From Bacillota bacterium (GTDB lineage: Bacteria > Bacillota > Sulfobacillia > JAJZYS01 > JAJYTV01), in assembly GCA_021792885.1 (NCBI GenBank), contig JAJYTV010000092.1:1-6985 (forward strand): a DNA stretch of 6,985 nt, read 5' to 3'. Position 1 is the first letter of the stretch, and the number at the start of each line of letters is the position of its first letter. Below are positions 1 to 6,789 of this stretch, piece after piece. The notes under the pieces are model-generated. The model was not told the DNA's origin and made no database searches. It saw only the letters and a program-made list of their open reading frames with translations. The translations under genes were made by a program, and so were the position numbers.

Positions 1-1685
1 AGGTTCCAAGGGCCCTAGGAACCGTCTACGCCCTGGGGCGCGTTGAGTACTCGCTCCTGCCCGAAGCGGAGCGCACCGGTGTGCAGCTGCGCCTGCGCGA
101 CTTCCTGCTCGCTGAGCAGGGTCCCTTGCGTTTGACACTCAGCGTCCGCGCGCACGAGCGCCACCTCTACCTTTGGCTGCGCGACGACGCAGGGAATGCG
201 GAGGCGCTCGCGGGGCTCGGGGCGCATGCGCAGCCGCTCGGCGCAGAGAGCCCACCAGCCCTGCGCGCGGAGATCGAGAACCCCGGACTGCGCCGCATCG
301 CCCCTGGCGGCGGCCGCATCGCCCTGAGCCCCCGGCCGCACACCCTGGTACCGCGGTATGCCTCCTCACGCGAGCACCTCCGCCTGATGGAGGCGGGCAC
401 GGGCTTTCGCCAGCTGATGGCGGTGGAGGGATATCCCGCCGAGCTCGACGAGCTGACCCTGGAGCGCCTTTGGTGGCAGCGCACAGACGTGATGGTCGCG
501 CTGCGCCTGCAGCCCTTGTCCACAGCGGACGGCCGGCGTCTCATCGACCGCCACCTCGTGCGGCTGCACGCGAGCGCCTTCCTGCGCAGCCAGCGCGGGC
601 ACTTGCCGGATGTCGAGGCGCAGCGTGCGCGAGAGGACGCCGAGGAGCTCCGGAGCGCGATCGTCGAGGGGAGGGAGAGGCTGTTCGCCGTCGCCTGGCT
701 GGTCGCGGTCGAGGGACCGGACCGTGCCACCTGCGAGGCGCGCGCCGCAAGGCTGCGCGAGCTGTTCGCCGAGATGGGCTTCGTCCTGCGCGTGCAGCTC
801 GGAATGCAGCGGCAAGCCGCCGAGTGGCTGCTTCCGGAGAGTCAGGGGGATGAGCCGCCGGCGCGGCTGATGAGCGCCACGACGCTCTCCTGCCTAAACC
901 TTCTACCGGCTGCGCCGCCGCGCGATGCGGGAGACCGGATCGGCGTGCACCTGCGCGACGGCACCCGCATCACCCGCGACCGCACTGCGTCCGCAAACCC
1001 CTTGGCCGTCGTCCTGGGAATGTCGGGGCACGGTAAGTCGGCATTTGCGAAGTCCGAGCTCCTGCGCGTCCGTCCAGAGGCACTCTGCGTCGCGGATCCG
1101 GAAGGGGAGTACGGCCCCGTGCTGCGCGCGCTCGGCGGGGAAATGCTTGAGCGCCTGCCCGAAGCGAGCGCCGCGCCGCAGCGCTTCGCCCTGAGCCTGC
1201 GCCGCGGTCCAGGCGCACAAGACCAGTTGCAAAGCCTCCTGCCCGTGGCGCACTGGGCGCTGCGCTGCGCGGACCTGCTCGCGGGCCGCCATCCCCTCTG
1301 GCTGACGCTCGATGAGGCCCACCTCTGGCTCTCGGGGCCGCAGGGGCAAGCAGCGCTCGTCGACCTCGCGAAGCGCGCCCGCAAGCGCGGTCTGATCGTC
1401 ACGCTGGTCACCCAGAACGTCGGCGACTTCGCCCAGAGCGACGCGGGCCGCCTGATCCTGGCGAACGCCGGCCGCATCGTGCTCTTCCACCAGCAGCCGA
1501 CCGACCTGCCGCTGCTCGGAAACCTCCTGCACCTCTCGGACCGCGCCTTGGATCACCTGCGCACCTGCCGCCCCGGCGAGGCCCTGCTCCTCGACGAGCA
1601 TGGCCCGCTGCCGCTGCATGCCCAGCTGACAGAGGAGGAGATGGGCCTTGCCGATACCCGCCCCGCGTTCGCGCGGCATCCTTGA
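1..1685 (+). CDS. VirB4/HerA-family conjugation ATPase, 5' partial
   Basis: This is a VirB4-type motor ATPase, the cytoplasmic engine of type IV secretion/conjugation machines. The frame is open to the left edge (first full codon at 3; about 560 visible residues). A GTG at 81 could be taken as the start, but the codons before it already read like the VirB4 N-terminal domain, so the true start is probably upstream. Residues below are counted from that GTG. An N-terminal VirB4 domain covers about 1-300, ending in an acidic/proline segment. Walker A is GMSGHGKS (313-320), followed by a DPEGEY motif (339-344), Walker B with LDEAH (D411, E412), and the typical 'RKRGLIVTLVTQNVGDF' block. The stretch between the DPEGEY motif and Walker B is only about 67 residues, shorter than I expect for VirB4. 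The last 38 bases overlap the next gene. Family assignment is firm; the substrate is unknown. Confidence 0.9.
   Translation, partial: VPRALGTVYALGRVEYSLLPEAERTGVQLRLRDFLLAEQGPLRLTLSVRAHERHLYLWLRDDAGNAEALAGLGAHAQPLGAESPPALRAEIENPGLRRIAPGGGRIALSPRPHTLVPRYASSREHLRLMEAGTGFRQLMAVEGYPAELDELTLERLWWQRTDVMVALRLQPLSTADGRRLIDRHLVRLHASAFLRSQRGHLPDVEAQRAREDAEELRSAIVEGRERLFAVAWLVAVEGPDRATCEARAARLRELFAEMGFVLRVQLGMQRQAAEWLLPESQGDEPPARLMSATTLSCLNLLPAAPPRDAGDRIGVHLRDGTRITRDRTASANPLAVVLGMSGHGKSAFAKSELLRVRPEALCVADPEGEYGPVLRALGGEMLERLPEASAAPQRFALSLRRGPGAQDQLQSLLPVAHWALRCADLLAGRHPLWLTLDEAHLWLSGPQGQAALVDLAKRARKRGLIVTLVTQNVGDFAQSDAGRLILANAGRIVLFHQQPTDLPLLGNLLHLSDRALDHLRTCRPGEALLLDEHGPLPLHAQLTEEEMGLADTRPAFARHP
1633..1638 (+). 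promoter_or_regulatory. Shine-Dalgarno for the SAF/CpaB-like gene
   Basis: AGGAGG lies 9 bases before the TTG at 1648, inside the end of the VirB4-like gene. It supports this rare start over later ones and implies translational coupling. Confidence 0.75.
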
Positions 1686-2214
1686 GAGACTGCGCGATCC
1701 GCTCTGGCTACCGCTTGTCTGCGCGCTCGCGGCGTACCTCGGCTGGCAGGCGCACATGGAGATTGGCACCCGCTCCGTGGTCGTGCCGCGCAGGACGCTC
1801 GCCGCCGGCACGCACCTCTCGGCGCGGCTCACAAAGGTCGTGGGCTGGAGCGGGCCACTGCCGGGCACACCGCTCGCATCACCCCAGGGCACGCTGCGCA
1901 CCGCGGCGCCCGCCGGCCTGCCGCTCCTCGCTGACGAGGTCGGCGGGCCGGTGGCCAAGCCGCCCCCGCGCGATCCCACCGTGTCCCTGCCGGCCTCCGC
2001 GCTCCTCAGTGCCCCGCCCGTGGCGCCAGGGACGAGGGTGGCCCTCTACGCCGCCGCGAGCGGCACGCCGCCAGAGCTTGTCTGCCCGGCGGCGACCGTC
2101 GCGCAAGGCGCAACCCAGCAGGCGCTCCTCGTGGAGGTCCCGCCCGCGTCGCTGCCGGCGGTGCTCGATGCGATCGCTGCCGGAAGGTTGATCGTCGTCT
2201 CCCACCCCAGTTAG
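1648..2214 (+). CDS. SAF-domain protein, CpaB/RcpC-like
   Basis: This 188-residue protein resembles CpaB/RcpC, the periplasmic or extracytoplasmic component of Flp/Tad pilus systems. A short cytoplasmic N-terminus is followed by one hydrophobic anchor (about residues 18-35). An SAF domain covers about 43-100: VVVPRRTLAAGTHL is the usual 'V.a...i.aGt.l' opening, and PAGLPLLADEV its close. A proline-rich linker (101-110) leads to a C-terminal beta-rich RcpC-type region (111-188). The TTG start is chosen for the Shine-Dalgarno 9 bases upstream; it overlaps the VirB4-like gene by 38 bases. Typical CpaB proteins are, as I recall, about 250-300 residues, so this is a reduced form. Its place before a CpaE-like and a CpaF-like gene matches Tad loci. 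In a cell without an outer membrane it cannot serve a secretin, so its role is probably an extracytoplasmic collar or scaffold (inference). Confidence 0.78.
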   Translation: MPIPAPRSRGILERLRDPLWLPLVCALAAYLGWQAHMEIGTRSVVVPRRTLAAGTHLSARLTKVVGWSGPLPGTPLASPQGTLRTAAPAGLPLLADEVGGPVAKPPPRDPTVSLPASALLSAPPVAPGTRVALYAAASGTPPELVCPAATVAQGATQQALLVEVPPASLPAVLDAIAAGRLIVVSHPS

Positions 2215-2215
2215 G

Positions 2216-2223
2216 AAGGAGGT
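2216..2223 (+). promoter_or_regulatory. Consensus Shine-Dalgarno for the CpaE-like gene
   Basis: AAGGAGGT is a full-length match to the anti-Shine-Dalgarno of 16S rRNA, 7 bases before the GTG at 2231. It fills most of the 16-base gap between the two genes and fixes the GTG as the start. Confidence 0.85.
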
Positions 2224-2230
2224 CCCCCTT

Positions 2231-3106
2231 GTGCGTTCGCTCTATGCGCTGCACCCAGATACCGTGCTGCAACTGCACGAGCGCGGCGCAGTGCTCTACG
2301 GCCGTCCGCTCGCCCTGTCGCTGCCGGAGACCGAAGAGCGCCTGCAGCATGAGGAGTACCCGCGCGTCGTCGTCGACCCGGTGCTCTGCCGCAGCGCCGA
2401 TGCTCGCCGCGTGCTGCGGCGCATCGCGGCGGAGCATCCCGGAACGGAGATCACCTGGGTGCGCCCAGGCGTCGGCCTCCGCGGCCTGGCGATCGACGCG
2501 CTGGTGCACGAGCTGCGCGGTGACGCGGAGCGCGCCGCGAGGCGGCCGCGCTGCGCGGTGGTGGTGGCGCCCGCGGACGTTGCGGCGGGCAGCTACTGCG
2601 CGCTCGCCGTCGCCGCCCACCTCGCGCAGGCGCAGGACACGCTGCTCCTCGAGACAGACACCGTCGATCCCGTCTACGCCCGCGCGCTGCGTCTGCGGCC
2701 GACGCTCCAGCCGTTCCTCGAAGGGGACCCCTCTGCTCCGCAGCGGCGTCCAGCGTGGCCGGGCCGGCTGAGCCTCGTCGCCGCGCCGGCCCAGCCCGAG
2801 CTCTTCCTGGAGTGCGGCATGGAGCCGCTCGCGCAGCGCATCCATGAGCAGGCGGACCGCGGGCAGATCGTCGTGCGCGCCAGCGCGAACCTCTCCGATC
2901 GCGGCTTGATCGCCTCACTCCCTCTCGCGACGGACGTCCTGCTCTGCAGCCACCCGGCAGACAGCCAGTACCGGCATTGGGTGTCGCAGCTCGCACCGCG
3001 CGCAGCCCTGCGCGCAATTCCTCCGCGCAGGGCTGCGCTCCGCCCAGGGAAGGCGGCGGCCGCCGGCGCGCTGCTCTGGGAGGAGGTGGACGCAGATGCG
3101 GAGTGA
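2231..3106 (+). CDS. CpaE/TadZ-like MinD-fold protein with degenerate ATP site
   Basis: This 291-residue protein sits where Tad loci carry cpaE/tadZ, the MinD/ParA-type protein that positions the pilus machine. The N-terminal part (about 1-95) looks like a degenerate receiver domain (VVVDPVLC then RRVLRRIAAEHPGTEITWV). The second part (about 107-265) keeps the MinD hydrophobic pattern. CAVVVAPADVAAGSYCALAVAAHLA (108-131, read in two pieces) aligns with the deviant Walker A strand-loop-helix but has no KGG..GK[ST]. The next strand, TLLLETDTVDP (137-147), has the shape of the following MinD element. GQIVVRASANLSDRG (211-225) has Arg where the catalytic-site Asp is expected. It therefore looks like a pseudo-ATPase. 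The GTG start is fixed by a consensus Shine-Dalgarno, and the end overlaps the CpaF-like gene by 11 bases. The family call rests on fold pattern plus position; an unrelated protein is possible. Confidence 0.62.
   Translation: MRSLYALHPDTVLQLHERGAVLYGRPLALSLPETEERLQHEEYPRVVVDPVLCRSADARRVLRRIAAEHPGTEITWVRPGVGLRGLAIDALVHELRGDAERAARRPRCAVVVAPADVAAGSYCALAVAAHLAQAQDTLLLETDTVDPVYARALRLRPTLQPFLEGDPSAPQRRPAWPGRLSLVAAPAQPELFLECGMEPLAQRIHEQADRGQIVVRASANLSDRGLIASLPLATDVLLCSHPADSQYRHWVSQLAPRAALRAIPPRRAALRPGKAAAAGALLWEEVDADAE
3000..3038. repeat. 15-bp perfect inverted repeat (hairpin) inside the CpaE-like gene
   Basis: The arms at 3000-3014 and 3024-3038 are exact reverse complements, almost all G/C, around a 9-base loop. 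In the protein this gives the repeated 'AALR' tail. No T-run follows, so it is not an intrinsic terminator. It ends 57 bases before the CpaF-like start codon. Confidence 0.85.
3081..3087 (+). promoter_or_regulatory. Shine-Dalgarno for the CpaF-like gene
   Basis: AGGAGGT lies 8 bases before the ATG at 3096 and within the final codons of the CpaE-like gene. It supports that start and the 11-base overlap. Confidence 0.8.
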
Positions 3107-4031
3107 GACACATCTCGGGTACTGGCTCGGCCCCCTCGAGCCGCTGTTCGCGGATCCGAAGGTGAGCGAGATCATGGTCCTGGACCACGACCGCGTGTTC
3201 GTAGAGCGAGAAGGCGAGATGCTGGCGACGGGTGCGCACTTTGCGGACCGGCGCGCGCTGCAGGACGTGATCGAGCGGCTGCTCCTGCCGCTCGGCAGGG
3301 AGCTGACCCAGGCCCAGCCGTTCGCGGACGGACGCCTCGGCGACGGGGCGCGCTTCACCGCGACGATCCCTCCGCTGACGCCCGCACCCACCTTGACCTT
3401 GCGCAAGGAGGTGGCGATCGACCTCGGCGAGGCCTGGCAGGACGCGCTCGCCGGCGACGACCGGCCGCTCAGGATCCTGCGCGCGTGGGTGCGGGAGGGG
3501 CGCAACATCGTGATCTCCGGGGCCGCGGGCACCGGCAAGACGTCGCTTCTGCGCCACCTCGCGCGGGAGATCCCGCGCGGGGAGCGCGTCCTGACGATCG
3601 AGGAGACGCGGGAGCTCGACCTCGCGCGGGTGCACCCGCATGTCGTCGCCCTCGAGACGCGGCCGGCGAACCGGGCCGGCCTCTACGCGATCACGCTCGA
3701 CGACCTCGTGCGCCTCGCGCTGCACATGCGCCCGGACCGCATCATCGTCGGCGAGATCCGCGGCAAGGAGGCGTACGATTGGCTTGCCGCCCTCGACACC
3801 GGTCACCGCGGCAGCTTGACGACGCTGCATGCGACGAGTGCGCAAGACGTCCCAGAGCGCCTGCTCGCCGCCATGGCGCTCGCGCACGCCATGCCGATGG
3901 CCCCCTTGCGCCAACGCGTATTGCGGCTGCTCGGCGGGGTGGTGCACCTCACGCGCGACGCGGACGGCCGCCGCCGCCCGACGGACATCGTGCGCTTCGT
4001 GGACGGAGGGGTGGAGGCGGTATGGCCGTGA
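3096..4031 (+). CDS. CpaF/TadA (VirB11-type) secretion ATPase
   Basis: This 311-residue type II/IV secretion ATPase belongs to the hexameric CpaF/TadA/VirB11 group that powers pilus assembly or transport from the cytoplasmic face of the membrane. An N-terminal domain (about 1-120) is followed by the RecA-like core: Walker A GAAGTGKT (142-149, K148), the Asp/Glu box TIEETREL (E169, E170), the Walker B strand RIIVGEIRG (E220), and the His box GHRGSLTTLHA (H237, H245). All expected catalytic positions are present, so it should be active. CpaF/TadA proteins are usually above 400 residues, so the N-terminal region is short, closer to VirB11 in size. The start follows AGGAGGT, overlaps the gene before by 11 bases and the TadB-like gene by 10. 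The F-domain genes directly after it argue for a Tad-type platform rather than a classical VirB11 setting. Confidence 0.92.
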   Translation: MRSETHLGYWLGPLEPLFADPKVSEIMVLDHDRVFVEREGEMLATGAHFADRRALQDVIERLLLPLGRELTQAQPFADGRLGDGARFTATIPPLTPAPTLTLRKEVAIDLGEAWQDALAGDDRPLRILRAWVREGRNIVISGAAGTGKTSLLRHLAREIPRGERVLTIEETRELDLARVHPHVVALETRPANRAGLYAITLDDLVRLALHMRPDRIIVGEIRGKEAYDWLAALDTGHRGSLTTLHATSAQDVPERLLAAMALAHAMPMAPLRQRVLRLLGGVVHLTRDADGRRRPTDIVRFVDGGVEAVWP

Positions 4032-4738
4032 GCGCGGCTGCACTCGTCACCGCGGTGGCCTTCCTCATCGTGCAGACGGGACTCTCGGGCGTGCGGCGCG
4101 TCGCGCCCGCCGTCCTGCCGCTCGCGGCATTCCTCTGGGCTGCGCGCTCCGGGCTCGCGGGCGCGGTGGTCGCTGCGCTCTCCGTACGTCTCTTCGAGCA
4201 AGCGCTTGTCATCTTGGCTAGGCGGCAGCGCCTTGAACGGCTCCGAGACGGCGCGGAGGATCCGATCCAGGCCATGTTCGAGCAGGCGTCGCTCTTCGGC
4301 AGCGCGGAGCTCTGCGCACTCGCGGCGCTACCCGCCTGCGGGCCTGGCCTGCGGCCCATATGGCAGCGCGCACTCGCCGAGTGGCTGCGCGGCAGCGCGA
4401 GCGAGGAGGCCTTTCGGGCCACCGGCCGCGCGGAGGGCATCCCCTTGTTCGTCCAGCTCGGCAGGGCGCTCTCCCTGGCGCGGCGCAGCGGCACCCCGCT
4501 CGCCCGCCACCTTGCCGTCCTGCTCGAGGACGCTGCGGAGGACCGCCGCCGCCGCCATGAGGCGCAGGGGCAGACGCTGCCCTACTTCGTCGTGACGACG
4601 GTGCTCGCGGGCATCGTGCTGGGCGGCGCTCTCTTTGTGCTGAGCGGATCCCATGCGGGCGTCGAGCACTGGATCGCCGAAGTCGCCGCGGGCAGCGCAG
4701 GAGGCATCCCCTTCGCGACCGCCCGCCTGCTGCCATGA
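4022..4738 (+). CDS. TadB-like type II secretion F-domain membrane protein
   Basis: This 238-residue inner-membrane protein is a likely partner of the CpaF-like ATPase in the assembly platform. Two or three hydrophobic segments come first (about 4-20, 27-41, 44-57), then a cytoplasmic basic stretch, then a T2SS-F domain (about 85-210). That domain has the typical helix pair including RRSGTPLARHLAVLLEDAAED (split here at residues 155-174) and ends in a membrane helix (186-208). A second C-terminal helix, usual in TadB, is weak or missing, and the protein is shorter than the roughly 300 residues usual for the family. The frame is open far upstream, but the ATG at 4022 with GGAGG 4 bases before it is the best start. 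An in-frame GTG at 4028 would give better spacing and a GTGA stop-start overlap, so it is a real alternative. Confidence 0.8.
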   Translation: MAVSAAALVTAVAFLIVQTGLSGVRRVAPAVLPLAAFLWAARSGLAGAVVAALSVRLFEQALVILARRQRLERLRDGAEDPIQAMFEQASLFGSAELCALAALPACGPGLRPIWQRALAEWLRGSASEEAFRATGRAEGIPLFVQLGRALSLARRSGTPLARHLAVLLEDAAEDRRRRHEAQGQTLPYFVVTTVLAGIVLGGALFVLSGSHAGVEHWIAEVAAGSAGGIPFATARLLP

Positions 4739-5364
4739 TGCCGTGGTGCCTCCCTGCGGGCCTTGCGGTGTGGGCCGCCGGAGAGCGCACTCGCCCACGC
4801 CTCGCGCTCTGCCTGCTTGGTGCGCTGTTCGGCCCGGCTGGCCTTCTTGCCGCCTGCGCAGCGTGGTCCGCCATGCGCTGGGGACGCGCCCTCCTACGCC
4901 GGGTCGAGGCCGCGTCCGACGGCGAGGCGGTACGGCGGTCCGTTCCTGTGCTGCTCACGGATCTGGGCATGGCCGCCGAGGCCGGCCAGCCCCTGCACAC
5001 GGCGCTGCAAGACGCCGCAGCATATGGCGAAGGACCCCTCGCCCGTGCGCTGGCGCGCTTCGGCGAAGAGGTGGCAGAGGGTGCGAGCGTCGCGCTCGCT
5101 CTGGAGAACCTGCGCAGGGGCCTCGGGACGCCGCAGACAGATCGTCTGATCGGGCTACTCTCGCGCGATGCGCAGCTCGGATTGCCGCTGGCCGCGTCCG
5201 TCTCGCGCTATCGCCGGAACTGGCTCAGCGAAGCCCGCAGGGAAGCGGATCGGGCGATGGCCTACCTGCCCTACGTCTTCACCGCGACGGCGGGCCTTTT
5301 GCTGCTCGAAGGGATCGCTCTCGCGGCCATCCCCTGGCTCACCGCGCTTTGGCGGACGTTCTGA
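4735..5364 (+). CDS. TadC-like type II secretion F-domain membrane protein
   Basis: This 209-residue protein is the second F-domain gene, as expected for TadC after TadB; the pair forms the membrane core on which the CpaF-type ATPase acts. A hydrophobic N-terminal region (about 5-45) is followed by a helical T2SS-F domain (about 70-170) with AAEAGQPLHTALQDAA and GLPLAASVSRYR, family-like blocks of helix, glycine turn and helix. A hydrophobic C-terminus (177-205) is probably one or two membrane helices. The start ATG overlaps the TadB-like stop as ATGA. No Shine-Dalgarno is close (AGGAGG is 30 bases upstream), so translation probably depends on re-initiation after TadB. A second in-frame ATG at 4738 is possible. 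It is the last gene of the operon and ends 6 bases from a converging gene. Confidence 0.82.
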   Translation: MMPWCLPAGLAVWAAGERTRPRLALCLLGALFGPAGLLAACAAWSAMRWGRALLRRVEAASDGEAVRRSVPVLLTDLGMAAEAGQPLHTALQDAAAYGEGPLARALARFGEEVAEGASVALALENLRRGLGTPQTDRLIGLLSRDAQLGLPLAASVSRYRRNWLSEARREADRAMAYLPYVFTATAGLLLLEGIALAAIPWLTALWRTF

Positions 5365-5370
5365 CGCGTT

Positions 5371-6120
5371 TCAGCGCACATGCAGCGCGATCAGGAAGGC
5401 GATAGAGTCGTAGCCTGCGTGCGCGACCATCGCGAGATAGATATTCGTCCGCAGCGCGAGCAGCGAGAGCGCGATGCCGATCACGAAGATGACCAGGAAC
5501 GGCCCCGGCGCGAGCCCCCACCCGACGTGGAAGAGCGCGAAGACGGCGCTCTCGATCAGGACCGCGACCCAAAGCAGGCGGCCGCGCAGGAGCCCTTGGA
5601 ACGTGCCGAGCACGTAGCCGCGGAAGGTGGTCTCCTCCGCGAAACCTGCCACGAGTGCCATCAGGAGCAGCGGCCAGGGCGACCCGATCCCCTGCACGAA
5701 CACCCGCTGGGTCGAGGAATCCGGCATAGCGTGCAGCACGAGTAGGATGATTCCCAGCACCTCGACCAGTACCAGGATCCCGCCCGTCGCCATGAGTCCG
5801 AAGCCGAAGTCCGAAAGACGCGGCCGGCGCGCGAGGATCTCGCGCAGGCGCAGGTCTTTGCGCAGCCAGAGCGCGATCGCGGTGACCGTCGCGATCTCCC
5901 CGACGATCTGGGAGATGACGACGCCTGCGGGCGACATGCGCCTGATCGTCTGCCGCATGGCCGAGGTCGTCAGGATGAGCTGCAGATGGAGGCCGGCGGC
6001 CTGGCCGCGAAGCGCCGCGATGACCAGCAGCGCGGCCGTGGAGGCAATCAGAAGTGCGGCGTACGCCACGACCGGCGCGAGGATGATGCGCCACGCGGCG
6101 CCCTTGCGCAAAGGGGGCAA
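5371..6120 (-). CDS. CPBP-family intramembrane metalloprotease
   Basis: This 249-residue polytopic membrane protein belongs to the CPBP/Abi (CAAX protease, Rce1-like) family. The signature motifs are present: EETTFRG (E162, E163, R167), FALFH (F194, H198) and HAGYD (H234, D238; Asn or Asp is usual here). These residues are known in the family to form a glutamate/histidine site within the membrane. At least six hydrophobic segments are visible (for example 12-36, 64-86, 105-130, 150-160, 183-200, 207-223). The TTG start is supported by AAGGAGGA 7 bases upstream and lies directly after the TAG stop of the DUF2786 gene, so the two are co-transcribed and coupled. Bacterial members have roles in bacteriocin maturation or immunity, signalling or phage defence; the substrate here cannot be read from the sequence. 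Confidence 0.92.
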   Translation of the reverse strand: MPPLRKGAAWRIILAPVVAYAALLIASTAALLVIAALRGQAAGLHLQLILTTSAMRQTIRRMSPAGVVISQIVGEIATVTAIALWLRKDLRLREILARRPRLSDFGFGLMATGGILVLVEVLGIILLVLHAMPDSSTQRVFVQGIGSPWPLLLMALVAGFAEETTFRGYVLGTFQGLLRGRLLWVAVLIESAVFALFHVGWGLAPGPFLVIFVIGIALSLLALRTNIYLAMVAHAGYDSIAFLIALHVR

Positions 6121-6789
6121 CTACTCGTCCTCCTTCGCGCGTTCGCTCTTGGCGGGCAGGCGGCCTGGCCGCCGGCCGGCCCGCTGCCCTGCGACGAACC
6201 CCTTCGACCAGGCCTTCTCGTCCGACGCGCTGCGGATGCGCACCGTGCGCGAGGCGGTCGGCTTGTGCCCGGTGACGAAGTCGCGCACCGACTGCGGCGC
6301 TTGCACCACCAGCGCCTCGCTGGCCGCCTGCTCGCGGAGCAGGCTCTCGACCCCGCGGAGGAATCCCTGCGTGAAGTCGTTCAGCGCCCCGGTCGCCTCC
6401 TTGCCGCGCCCGAAGCTGCGCCGCGCGGCGAGGTGCGCTTGGCTCAGCTCGAAGAAGGAGAAGCGCGCTGCGTCGGGCGTGTCGCCCACGCCGATGAACG
6501 CGATGCTCTGCTGCCCATCCGCCCTGCGCAGGAGCGCCTCGCAGGCGAAATTGCCCGCGACGATCACGGCGAGGCGGCGAGCCCACCAGGGAAGGTGGTC
6601 TTGGGCCGGCGTCGTGACCTCGCGCACCGCCTCGCTTGGGTGCGCATAGGGAGCCTCCGGCCGGAGGCCGCTGCGCAGCGCGAGGCGCTGGGCGGCCAAG
6701 GCCGCTGCCTGGGCTTCCTCGGTGGACGGGTTGCGATGCGCGAGGGCCATCAGCTTGCGAAGCTTCAATGCGGAGTGGTGGTCATTCAT
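6121..6789 (-). CDS. DUF2786-domain protein
   Basis: This 222-residue soluble protein has unknown function. Residues about 6-42 match the DUF2786 pattern: a 'K.RKL.ALA....(S/N)...EA..A...AQ' helix pair, here LKLRKLMALAHRNPSTEEAQ. A second region (about 66-125) with WWARRLAVIVAGNF, IAFIGVGDTPDAA and FFELSQAHLA resembles the domain that commonly follows DUF2786. The C-terminal part has FTQGFLRGVESLL and WSKGFVAGQRAGR, then a charged tail. No catalytic motif is seen. The family is frequent in phages and mobile elements (general knowledge). The ATG start has no recognisable Shine-Dalgarno, unlike its neighbours, so initiation may be weak, leaderless or controlled. It is the first gene of the unit with the CPBP protease, whose Shine-Dalgarno lies in its last codons. 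Confidence 0.8.
   Translation of the reverse strand: MNDHHSALKLRKLMALAHRNPSTEEAQAAALAAQRLALRSGLRPEAPYAHPSEAVREVTTPAQDHLPWWARRLAVIVAGNFACEALLRRADGQQSIAFIGVGDTPDAARFSFFELSQAHLAARRSFGRGKEATGALNDFTQGFLRGVESLLREQAASEALVVQAPQSVRDFVTGHKPTASRTVRIRSASDEKAWSKGFVAGQRAGRRPGRLPAKSERAKEDE
6128..6135 (-). promoter_or_regulatory. Shine-Dalgarno for the CPBP protease gene
   Basis: AAGGAGGA on the minus strand lies 7 bases before the TTG at 6120 and encodes part of the acidic C-terminus (KEDE) of the DUF2786 protein. It decides the TTG start. Confidence 0.8.

Noticed and set aside
81..83. GTG as the true start of the VirB4-like gene
   Set aside because: Only a weak GGAG precedes it, and the 26 codons before it are open and read as VirB4 N-terminal sequence, so the gene more likely continues beyond the left edge.
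3000..3038. Hairpin as an intrinsic terminator
   Set aside because: No T-run follows on either strand and it lies inside a coding region of a coupled operon.
2451..4043. Long minus-strand open frame of 530 codons across three plus-strand genes
   Set aside because: The translation is rich in Arg, Ala, Pro and Gly with no recognisable motif. It is the expected antisense shadow of GC-rich coding sequence with clear family matches on the other strand.
5365..5370. Bidirectional terminator between the converging TadC-like and protease genes
   Set aside because: The gap is only 6 bases with no stem or T-run; any termination signal would have to lie inside the coding regions, and none is evident.
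6154..6189. Nested GC inverted repeats in the 3' part of the DUF2786 gene
   Set aside because: The arms are only about 6 base pairs each and encode an Arg/Gly/Pro-rich tail; this is expected from base composition.
5339..6586. Minus-strand open frame of 415 codons spanning the protease and DUF2786 genes in another frame
   Set aside because: Low-complexity Arg/Ala/Gly-rich translation, while both overlapped genes have intact family motifs and ribosome sites.
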